From Anaerolineae bacterium (GTDB taxonomy: Bacteria; Chloroflexota; Anaerolineae; B4-G1; SLSP01), in the NCBI GenBank assembly GCA_025454475.1, contig JALOOJ010000005.1, positions 1 to 48,873 on the forward strand: a DNA stretch of 48,873 nucleotides. Direction: 5' to 3'. Positions 1 through 6,277 of this stretch are shown here, in pieces (position 1 is the first letter of the stretch; every line of letters starts with the position of its first letter). Position numbers and translations under genes: made by a program. Below the pieces are notes generated by a model, which saw nothing but the letters and a program-made list of their open reading frames with translations, had not been told where the DNA came from and searched no databases.

Positions 1-335
1 GCGGACAGGAATGTCAGCAGCGTGGTGGTGCTTGCCGCCATGCCTGAGCTAAAGAGCGCCGCCCCCTCGGCCCCCTCCAGCGTCGCGATCTTCTGCTCGA
101 CGACTTTCAGCGTCGGATTGCTGTAGCGTCCATACTCATCGCGGAGCGAGAGATCGCCGCCAGCTTCCCGGGCCTCCGTACGCTCGGCCTTGCGCTCCAT
201 GAAGGCAAGGACATCAGCCGTATTGGCAAAAGTGTAGGTCGATGTCTGGACGATGGGCGTGGTCAATGCGCCATAGGGCTTGCGCCGCTCCTCACCTGCA
301 TGTACTGCCTGTGTTGCTTCGTGGTCCGATGTCAT
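1..335 (-). CDS. Cystathionine gamma-synthase / Met gamma-lyase family enzyme, 5' part
   Basis: This is the N-terminal 111 residues of a PLP-dependent Cys/Met-metabolism enzyme; the rest lies beyond the window edge. Visible family motifs are TPIVQTSTYTF near residue 27, YGRYSNPT near 70 and LEGAEGAALFSSGMAA near 86. The catalytic lysine would fall outside the window. The start is the ATG at 335, preceded by a strong AGGAGAGGAG Shine-Dalgarno. The family makes or breaks cystathionine, or uses O-acetyl/O-succinyl-homoserine with a sulfur donor, so the exact substrate cannot be read from this fragment. The SAM-I riboswitch, terminator and promoter directly upstream show that expression should drop when S-adenosylmethionine is abundant. 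That fits methionine biosynthesis or transsulfuration rather than catabolism. Confidence 0.9.
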   Translation of the reverse strand, partial: MTSDHEATQAVHAGEERRKPYGALTTPIVQTSTYTFANTADVLAFMERKAERTEAREAGGDLSLRDEYGRYSNPTLKVVEQKIATLEGAEGAALFSSGMAASTTTLLTFLS

Positions 336-513
336 GGTAACTCCTCTCCTGAGCTCTCAACCTTGCGTAGATCACGTGGCACCTGCTCGTGCCGGTGCTT
401 GCGCGAGCGGAGTCGCCTCGTTGATGTGACCGATTCGTAACCTTCGCAAGGTTCACGGCGTGCAGCTTTCCCCTGGCTGAGGGGTGGTTCGCGTCGCGAG
501 AGGAGGGGGCAGC

Positions 514-561
514 AAAAAACCCCTCCAGCGCAGACCCATTGCTGCGGGGCGTCTGAAGAGG
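514..561 (-). terminator. Riboswitch-controlled intrinsic terminator
   Basis: Read on the minus strand, an interrupted stem (CCTC/GAGG, CAG/CTG, CGCAG/CTGCG) is followed by TTTTTT at 519-514. It lies just after the SAM-I aptamer and before the met gene, where the expression platform of a transcriptional OFF switch is expected. Confidence 0.8.
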
Positions 562-581
562 TGCTAAGCCGCTATGGCTTT

Positions 582-711
582 GCTCTCATCTTCCAGAACC
601 CGCTTCCGCCGGGATTCTGTCGGAGTTGGCACCGTCGGAGTCACGCACACTACGCGTGAGGCCGGGTTGCCGAGGTTTCACAGGGCCGGTCCCTCCACCT
701 CTCTCGATAAG
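582..711 (-). promoter_or_regulatory. SAM-I (S-box) riboswitch
   Basis: On the minus strand the sequence reads TTATCGAGAGAGGTGGAGGG, then a GGCCC segment, TGAAACCTCGGCAACC and GGTGCCAACTCCGAC, ending in GATGAGAGC. These are the conserved blocks of the S-box aptamer: P1 closing strand, GA-rich internal loop, the CGGCAACC segment and the GGTGCCAA-TCC junction. P1 can form between CTTATCGAGAG (711-701) and the matching GATGAGAGC strand (590-582). Known behaviour of the class is SAM binding that promotes a terminator and shuts off methionine-pathway genes. The downstream terminator and met gene fit this. Confidence 0.95.
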
Positions 712-722
712 AACCGCGGCGA

Positions 723-750
723 ACTATACCACGTGACCTGCGCGTGTCAA
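723..750 (-). promoter_or_regulatory. Sigma-70-type promoter of the riboswitch transcript
   Basis: On the minus strand a perfect TTGACA -35 (750-745) and a TATAGT -10 (728-723) are separated by 16 bp. The predicted start is around 716, a few bases before the aptamer P1 strand. Confidence 0.8.
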
Positions 751-756
751 TGGCTT

Positions 757-1003
757 GGGGATGGGATAAGGGATTGGGGAAAAGGGAGAAGGGCGGATAG
801 CCGGACAACCGGTCGCTGCCTTGGTGCGGTATCGGGAACAGGTCGAAGACCTGTCATCCCGCTGTCACAGAGCGGCTTTACGCAGCCGCGGGACTTAGCT
901 ACAATCATAATAGGCGGAGGCACTGAGGGAGAAAAGACAGGGGATAGGGGAGAAGGGACGATTGCGACACGGGTCCGACCTTTTCCCTTATCCCCTATCC
1001 CTT
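757..1003. repeat. Family A purine/pyrimidine inverted repeat
   Basis: G+A-rich arms such as GGGATAAGGGATTGGGGAAA (763-782) and AGGGGATAGGGGAGAAGGGA (939-958) are mirrored by the pyrimidine arm TTTTCCCTTATCCCCTATCC (981-1000). The 939-1003 part can fold into a hairpin of about 20 bp. Similar arms with a central CGGACC or TCCGAC element recur near 24600, 35420 and 41700. The space between the arms also holds the Pho-box-like site at 851-868. Confidence 0.6.
851..868 (+). promoter_or_regulatory. Pho-box-like direct repeat before the PhoB-type gene
   Basis: CTGTCAT (851-857) and CTGTCAC (862-868) are two heptamers starting 11 bp apart. This is the spacing and sequence type of the PhoB box. A likely -10 (TACAAT, 900-905) is further downstream than in class I Pho promoters, so direct activation here is less certain than at 3581. 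Autoregulation of the two-component operon is the natural reading. Confidence 0.6.
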
Positions 1004-1020
1004 AACACTCGGATTGCCCT

Positions 1021-1722
1021 ATGACCACAAGAATCCTAGTCGTCGACGATGAACAGCCCATCATTGACGTCCTGACCTACAACCTGAAGCGGGCGGGATA
1101 TCAGGTGCTGGTTGCCTGGGACGGCGAGGGTGCGCTGGCGACCGCGCGCCGTGAGCGCCCCGACCTGGTGATCCTGGACCTGATGTTGCCGAAGCTCGAC
1201 GGCATAGAGGTCTGCCGTACGCTGCGGCGGGAGCAGGCGGACATCGGAACATCCGATGTCCCCATCATCATGCTCACCGCTCGCGACGAGGAGATCGATC
1301 GCGTGCTCGGGCTCGAGCTTGGCGCCGACGACTATGTTGTGAAGCCGTTCAGCGTGCGCGAGCTGCTGGCGCGGGTCAAGGCAGTGCTCCGCCGCACGCA
1401 GGAGTCGCCAGCGGGCGCGCAGACCGTGATCCGCGTTGGCGATCTCCTCGTGGACCGCGGGCGCTACGAGGCGCGGCTCGGCGGCGCTCCGGTCGACTTG
1501 ACGACGCTCGAGTTCGAGATGCTGCACACGCTGGCTGAGAACCGCGAGCACGTCCTGACCCGCGAGCAGCTCCTGCAGCAGGTCTGGGGCTATGAGTACC
1601 TGGGCGACCACCGCGTGGTGGACGCCGTCATCAAGCGCCTGCGCGCAAAACTGCGAGAAGCCGGCAGCGCCGGCGACTTGATCGTCACCATCCGCGGCGT
1701 GGGCTACAAGCTGGAGCCCTGA
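1021..1722 (+). CDS. PhoB/PhoP-type response regulator
   Basis: This 233-residue OmpR/PhoB-family transcription factor has a receiver domain (about 3-120) with acidic pair D9-D10, phosphoacceptor D53 in LVILDLMLPKLDG, T86 and K108 in the VVKPF motif. A C-terminal winged-helix DNA-binding domain (about 135-231) carries DHRVVDAVIKRLRAKL and VRGVGYKLE-like sequence (here IRGVGYKLEP). When phosphorylated by its kinase it should dimerise and bind direct repeats spaced 11 bp. The two CTGTCAY-type repeats at 851 and 3581 are good candidate sites. The histidine kinase gene begins 4 bp after its stop, so the two are co-transcribed. No clear Shine-Dalgarno precedes the ATG. Whether the signal is phosphate is inferred only from the Pho-box-like sites and the overall resemblance to PhoB/PhoP; no pst genes are in the window. 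Confidence 0.9.
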   Translation: MTTRILVVDDEQPIIDVLTYNLKRAGYQVLVAWDGEGALATARRERPDLVILDLMLPKLDGIEVCRTLRREQADIGTSDVPIIMLTARDEEIDRVLGLELGADDYVVKPFSVRELLARVKAVLRRTQESPAGAQTVIRVGDLLVDRGRYEARLGGAPVDLTTLEFEMLHTLAENREHVLTREQLLQQVWGYEYLGDHRVVDAVIKRLRAKLREAGSAGDLIVTIRGVGYKLEP

Positions 1723-1726
1723 GACC

Positions 1727-3271
1727 GTGACGGCGAGCCTCCGCCTCAAGCTGCTGCTGAGTCACATTGGGCTCATCGTCCTGGCGATGGGACTGGCGGC
1801 GATCCTGTTGCTCACGTTCCTGCAGCGCTACTTCCTGGAGGCGACCGAGGAGAGCCTCGCGGCGCAGGCGCGGATCACGGCCCAAACTCTCATCCCGGGC
1901 GCGCTCGCTGTTGGGCCCACGTCGGAGGTACAGACGCCTCTCTCCAACGCGATCCAGCAACAGCAGACGAGAAACCTCGCCCTGCAGGCGGAGAACCTGG
2001 CGCTCCCCGTTGGGGTCGCGACGCTGAGCGATCTTGACCTTGGTTACCTTGCGGACTCCTCGCTCCAACTCGGCGCACAACTCGAGACGCGCATTCGTGT
2101 GTTGGACACATCGGGAATCGTTCTCGTCGATTCCTCTGGCGAACCGGAAGGCGCGAGCCTCCAGGGTGACGCATTGGTCACCTCAGCCCTCGCGGGCCAG
2201 TACGACAGCGGTGCACTGCGCGACGCCCAAGGCACGCTCATTGCAGTAGCGATGCCGGTGCTGGTTGAGGGTGAGCTTGCCGGCGTTGTCTACCTGACCC
2301 AACCGCTGCGCGACGTGGATGCTGTGCTCGCCGATCTCCGCACGCGGCTGACATGGTCCACCGCGATCGCGCTCGTGCTCTCGGGCGCCGTGGCGTTGCT
2401 CCTATCGCGGGCCATCACCCGCCCACTACACCGCTTGACGTCGGCGGCGGGCGCCATCGCCCAGGGGCAGCTCGATCAGCAGGTGCCTGTTCGCTCGCGC
2501 GACGAGCTGGGTCGACTGAGCCGGACCTTCAACGATATGGCATCGAGACTTCGCGCGGCGCGCCAGGCGCAGACGACGTTCGTCGCGAACGTGTCCCATG
2601 AGCTACGCACGCCGCTCACGTCGATCAAGGGGATGGTGGAGACTTTGCGCGACGGTGCGGTCGATGACTTCGTTGTGCGCGACCAGTTTCTGGGGACTGT
2701 CGAGGTGGAGACGGATCGCCTGATCCGCCTCGTCAACGACCTTCTTGTCCTGACCCGCGCCGACGCTGAAGCGCTGAACCTGCGCCGCGAGCCGTTGGAC
2801 CTGGCTGAGTTAGCACGATCGACGATCGAGGGTCTGGGACCGCGGGCTGCAGCTCGCGAGGTGACGATAACGCTGGACGCCAATCCGGAGGCTCCGCTGG
2901 CGTGGGCCGATGGCGATCGTATCGCGCAAGTGCTGGTGAATCTGCTGGACAACGCGATCAAGTACTCGTATCCCGGAGGTACCGTCACGGCGAGCGTGGG
3001 ACCGGATGGTGATGGGACGTTGGTCTCTGTGCGTGACGCAGGCACGGGAATCCCTGCCGAGGATTTGCCGCAGATCGGCCAACGCTTCTACCGCGCGGAC
3101 AGGGCGCGCGCGCGAGCGCACAGCGCCGGGAGATCCGAAGGTGCCCCAAGTGGCAGCGGGCTGGGGCTTTCGATCGCCACCGCCCTCGTCGAGGCGCACG
3201 GTGGGAGCCTCCGCATCGAGAGCGTGGAAGGCGCCGGCACGACGGTCAGCTTCACGCTCCCCAGCGCCTAG
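1727..3271 (+). CDS. PhoR-like sensor histidine kinase
   Basis: This is a 514-residue membrane kinase, the partner of the regulator just upstream. It has a first transmembrane helix (about 12-32), an extracytoplasmic sensor region (about 35-205), a second helix (about 208-227), HAMP (about 228-280) and HisKA with phosphoacceptor H291 in FVANVSHELRTPLTSIKG. The ATPase domain shows N405/N409 in VNLLDNAIKYS, the DAGTGIP box (437-443) and GSGLGLS (476-482). Translation starts at a GTG 4 bp after the regulator stop, giving likely translational coupling. Unlike E. coli PhoR it has a large external domain between two helices and no PAS domain that I can see, as is common in Gram-positive PhoR/WalK kinases. 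The ligand is unknown. Confidence 0.93.
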   Translation: MTASLRLKLLLSHIGLIVLAMGLAAILLLTFLQRYFLEATEESLAAQARITAQTLIPGALAVGPTSEVQTPLSNAIQQQQTRNLALQAENLALPVGVATLSDLDLGYLADSSLQLGAQLETRIRVLDTSGIVLVDSSGEPEGASLQGDALVTSALAGQYDSGALRDAQGTLIAVAMPVLVEGELAGVVYLTQPLRDVDAVLADLRTRLTWSTAIALVLSGAVALLLSRAITRPLHRLTSAAGAIAQGQLDQQVPVRSRDELGRLSRTFNDMASRLRAARQAQTTFVANVSHELRTPLTSIKGMVETLRDGAVDDFVVRDQFLGTVEVETDRLIRLVNDLLVLTRADAEALNLRREPLDLAELARSTIEGLGPRAAAREVTITLDANPEAPLAWADGDRIAQVLVNLLDNAIKYSYPGGTVTASVGPDGDGTLVSVRDAGTGIPAEDLPQIGQRFYRADRARARAHSAGRSEGAPSGSGLGLSIATALVEAHGGSLRIESVEGAGTTVSFTLPSA

Positions 3272-3316
3272 TACAAGATCAGGCTACGTCTTCGGGAAAG
3301 CGACGACGGTCGGCGA

Positions 3317-3375
3317 AGACCTTTGGGGTTCCTTCACAAGCAGGGGTTTCCTCGACAAGGAAACCCCAAAGGTCT
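3317..3375. repeat. Inverted repeat in the 3272-3653 intergenic region
   Basis: AGACCTTTGGGGTTCCTT (3317-3334) is complementary, apart from one bulged base, to the segment at 3357-3375. A third copy of the core, GGGGTTTCC (3343-3351), can compete for the same right arm, so two hairpins are mutually exclusive. Nothing else in this 382-bp gap looks coding. A short plus-frame stretch ending GAGTTIRVRM before a TAG at 3483 resembles a histidine-kinase C-terminus and may be a relic. A GGCGGCTC/GAGCCGTC hairpin follows at about 3484-3509. Confidence 0.6.
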
Positions 3376-3580
3376 CAGCACGGTCGAGGAAGTCATTCCC
3401 GAGGATCTCTTCTGTGCTTGCCCTAGGCGCCCGGAGGCCAACGCCCGTTCCGGGTGCCGGCACGACGATTCGTGTCCGCATGTAGGGCGGCTCGCCTGAG
3501 CCGTCCCACATCCGGACGGACGCGGACTGTAGCGTTGGCCCAGCGGTCGATTCCCAATCTGTCTTCGGAGCATAGAGTGC

Positions 3581-3614
3581 CTGTCACCTTGCTGTCACAG
3601 TGGCCCTCTATAAC
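3581..3614 (+). promoter_or_regulatory. Pho-box promoter of the VIT/VWA gene
   Basis: Two identical heptamers CTGTCAC (3581-3587 and 3592-3598) start 11 bp apart. Ten bases after the second lies a TATAAC -10 (3609-3614). A Pho box replacing the -35 and ending about 10 bp before the -10 is the classic PhoB-activated arrangement. An inverted TGTGACAG sits at 3633-3640, before the start codon. Confidence 0.7.
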
Positions 3615-3653
3615 GAGAGCATAGCTGCATTCTGTGACAGAAAGGAAACTCCC

Positions 3654-6002
3654 ATGGCGCGCGCACGTAGTCTGATCCTATGCTCTCTGACTCTCCTGTC
3701 GTTGTACCTGCCGCAGGCCGTCCTCGCCGACGGCATGGTGTTACCTCTCGAGGCGAGCACGGCTTACCTGGTGGTGCTCTATCATCACGTCACCGTCGAC
3801 ATCGTGGACACCCGCGCGGTGACGCATGTTGAGCAGGCCTTCTACAACCCCCACCCGTTCGAGGTGACGGCGCAGTACCTCTTCCCGGTGCCGCCGGAGG
3901 CGGTGGTCACGGGCTTCGAGGCGGTCGTCGATGGCGAGGCTCAGACGGCAAGCCGACAGGACGCCGCCGCGACGAATGCAGCACTCACTACGCTGGTTGC
4001 ACAGCGGCGCGACCCCTCGTTGTTCCAGTACGCGGACTGGACCGCGCTCACGTTCGAGCTCGTGTTGCCTGCCCACGCCACACGGACGATGTCGCTCGAG
4101 TACGACGAGGTGCTGGCGCCTGCGAACGGCATGGCGCATTACCGCTACATCCTCGGCACCGAGCGCTATACCTCCGAGCTCCTGGATGAGGTCTCGATGA
4201 CGGTGCGTCTGACCTCGTCGCAAGGGCTCGGCACGATCTACTCGTCCTCGCATCCCGTCTCGATCGAACGTCAGGGGGCTGGGCGGGCGGAGGTCACGTG
4301 GGAGGCGGAGGATGTGCAGCCCACGGAGGACTTCCACCTGTTCTTCTCCCCGGCGGAGGGCGGTTTCGGCAGTGGCCTGCTCCTGGGCCGGCAGCCCGAC
4401 GCCGATGGCGAGACGCAGGGCGCCTTCCTGTTCCTCTTTGCACCGGAGAGGGCTCGACACGATAGCCCTGCGCTCCCCAAGGACATCGTATTTGTAGTCG
4501 ATCGGTCGGGCAGTATGGAGGGTGAGAAGATGGTCCAGGCTCAGGACGCTCTGCAGTACATCCTGGGGCAACTCGGGTCGGACGATCGCTTCTCGATCGT
4601 GGGCTTTGACGACCGGTTGGACGTGCTCGCTACGACGCTCCAGCCCGTAACGAGCGAGACGATCCGCGGGGCGCGCGACTTCGTGGATGACCTGTTCGCG
4701 CGGGACGCAACCGATATCGCCGCTGCGCTGGAGGAGGGCTTGGAGGTCCTGCGCAGCAGCGAGCCGCGGCGAGGGGCGATGCGGCTGCTCGTCTTCCTCA
4801 CCGACGGGCTGCCCACGGCGGGCCTGACCGATACCGGCGATATCCTTCGACGGATAGAGCGCGACAACCGCCGGGTGGAGGCGCGTCTGCACGTCTTTGG
4901 CGTCGGCTACGACGTCAACACGCACCTACTGGACCAGCTTGCGACGGCGGGCGGCGGCTCCATCACCTATGTACAGCCCGGTGAGAACCTCGAGCTCGTG
5001 CTCTCAGCCTTCTATGGGCGTATCGCGAGCCCGCTGCTCACGGATCTGGAGATCACGTTCGACGGTATGGTCGTTGAGGACGTGCATCCCCAGTCGCTGC
5101 CGGATATGTTCGAGGGATCCAGCCTCTTGCTGACTGGACGCTATCGCCCGAGAGGCGGCACGGCAACGGTGCATGTGACCGCCCGAGCCGGTGAGGAGAA
5201 GCAAATCTTCGAGTACGACTTCGACCTCGAGGCTGCGGAGACCTACGCCTTCGTGCCACGACTCTGGGCGACGCGTCAGATCGGTCAACTCCTGGATGAG
5301 ATCCGGGTCAAGGGTGAGAGAGACGTCCTCGTCGCCGAGGTGCGTGATCTGGGGCTCACCTACGGCCTCGTCACGCCCTATACCACCTTCGCCATCGCGG
5401 CGCAGGCCGGGGGCGCGGCTTCGGTGGAGAATATGGCGCTCTACGGAGATCAGAGCGCGCTCAACCAGTCGTCCGGTCAGGTCACGATCCAGGCGCGCGT
5501 GCAGAACCAGAGCTACCAGCAGGCCGCACAGGCCAACCTGGCGGGTGGGGCCAACGTGACGCAGAGCGGATACCACAACCTTGCGCAGGTCAACACACAG
5601 CACATCGACCTGACACTACTCCAGGGGCGCGAACACCCGGATGGTCCCGTCACGGAGGCGTGGATCGAGAGGAACGTCGCTGTGGACCGGCAAGTGGACT
5701 TCGGGTCCGAGGCGTACTTCGCGCTGGGTACCGACCCTGAGGCGCGGGCCTTCCTTCAGGCCGGTAACAACGTGCTTTTCAGGTATCGGGGCGAAGTCAT
5801 TCAGGTCATAGACCCTGAGACGCCTGAGGCGGCCTTCGATCTGCAGTCGCCCGAGTCATCCGGCAATATGCGGCCCGAGCAGTCGGTGCCAAGTTACACA
5901 CCGTTGACTGTCGGGCCGCAGTCGTCGAGTAGCCCGTGGACGCGGTTGCTTCAAGCGCTCGTCGGCGCGCTCAGGAGCATCGTCCAGAGCTTGGCGGAGT
6001 GA
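3654..6002 (+). CDS. Secreted VIT and VWA domain protein
   Basis: This is a 782-residue exported protein of the inter-alpha-trypsin-inhibitor heavy-chain type. I chose the ATG at 3654 because a signal peptide follows (basic start, hydrophobic core to about residue 25, AVLA cleavage) and AAAGGAAA precedes it; an in-frame GTG at 3600 would overlap the promoter. A VIT domain occupies about 27-160. A von Willebrand A domain (about 276-450) has a full MIDAS: DRSGS at 283-287 and FLTDGLP. The usual YGLVTPYTTF block follows near 575. About residues 600-660 are rich in Asn and Gln (for example QNQSYQQAAQANLAGG), a composition seen in adhesive or fibre-forming segments. The C-terminal part is unrecognised. 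Likely role is metal-dependent adhesion or protein binding outside the membrane. The Pho-box promoter suggests induction by the adjacent two-component system. Confidence 0.9.
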   Translation: MARARSLILCSLTLLSLYLPQAVLADGMVLPLEASTAYLVVLYHHVTVDIVDTRAVTHVEQAFYNPHPFEVTAQYLFPVPPEAVVTGFEAVVDGEAQTASRQDAAATNAALTTLVAQRRDPSLFQYADWTALTFELVLPAHATRTMSLEYDEVLAPANGMAHYRYILGTERYTSELLDEVSMTVRLTSSQGLGTIYSSSHPVSIERQGAGRAEVTWEAEDVQPTEDFHLFFSPAEGGFGSGLLLGRQPDADGETQGAFLFLFAPERARHDSPALPKDIVFVVDRSGSMEGEKMVQAQDALQYILGQLGSDDRFSIVGFDDRLDVLATTLQPVTSETIRGARDFVDDLFARDATDIAAALEEGLEVLRSSEPRRGAMRLLVFLTDGLPTAGLTDTGDILRRIERDNRRVEARLHVFGVGYDVNTHLLDQLATAGGGSITYVQPGENLELVLSAFYGRIASPLLTDLEITFDGMVVEDVHPQSLPDMFEGSSLLLTGRYRPRGGTATVHVTARAGEEKQIFEYDFDLEAAETYAFVPRLWATRQIGQLLDEIRVKGERDVLVAEVRDLGLTYGLVTPYTTFAIAAQAGGAASVENMALYGDQSALNQSSGQVTIQARVQNQSYQQAAQANLAGGANVTQSGYHNLAQVNTQHIDLTLLQGREHPDGPVTEAWIERNVAVDRQVDFGSEAYFALGTDPEARAFLQAGNNVLFRYRGEVIQVIDPETPEAAFDLQSPESSGNMRPEQSVPSYTPLTVGPQSSSSPWTRLLQALVGALRSIVQSLAE

Positions 6003-6080
6003 GGTGACCGCGGAAAATGCCGGGGCCTGCGGAGCCTCTTGCCAACCTGGTCATGGGCGCTCGTCATCGTAGAGGCAGAA

Positions 6081-6120
6081 GCGCCCAAGGGCCTTCCGCG
6101 GGCCTTGGGCGCGGAAGGCC
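6081..6120. other. Two overlapping, mutually exclusive hairpins
   Basis: GCGCCCAAGG (6081-6090) pairs perfectly with CCTTGGGCGC (6103-6112), while GGCCTTCCGC (6090-6099) pairs perfectly with GCGGAAGGCC (6111-6120). The stems interleave, share bases and cannot coexist. They lie about 80 bp after the VIT/VWA stop with no T-tract, so a simple intrinsic terminator is not supported. Confidence 0.6.
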
Positions 6121-6158
6121 GCGGCGGGGCGATGGGCGAGAGTAGTGATATCGTCTCA

Positions 6159-6203
6159 AGTGCCGGGGACGCGCCTCAGAAGGCGGGGAAAGTCCCCGAC
6201 ACT
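6159..6203. repeat. Family C repeat (GTGCCGGGGAC), copy 1
   Basis: AGTGCCGGGGAC and GTCCCCGACACT flank a centre reading GCGCCTCAGAAGGCGGGGAA. The copy at 43555-43600 shares the arms and nearly the same centre; a shorter copy is at 43015-43046. This is a dispersed palindromic intergenic repeat. Confidence 0.75.
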
Positions 6204-6219
6204 GCAGAAGCTCTCCTGT

Positions 6220-6248
6220 TTGTGGGGTGCACCTCCCAGCCCTATAAT
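6220..6248 (+). promoter_or_regulatory. Promoter of the DUF3160 lipoprotein gene
   Basis: A perfect TATAAT (6243-6248) lies 17 bp after a weak TTGTGG -35 (6220-6225). CTGGAGGTGACCG gives a good ribosome-binding site before the ATG at 6278. Confidence 0.65.
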
Positions 6249-6277
6249 AGGGGTGATCAGCGAACTGGAGGTGACCG

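Noticed and set aside
574-1005. Open frame of 143 codons on the plus strand
   Set aside because: It is antisense to the SAM-I riboswitch and its promoter and runs through repeat sequence; composition is low-complexity.
3317-3375. Terminal inverted repeats of an insertion sequence
   Set aside because: Only 22 bases lie between the arms, no transposase fragment and no flanking target duplication were seen.
3741-4925. 394-codon open frame antisense to the VIT/VWA gene
   Set aside because: Arg/His/Leu-rich shadow of a well-supported secreted protein; no domain recognisable.
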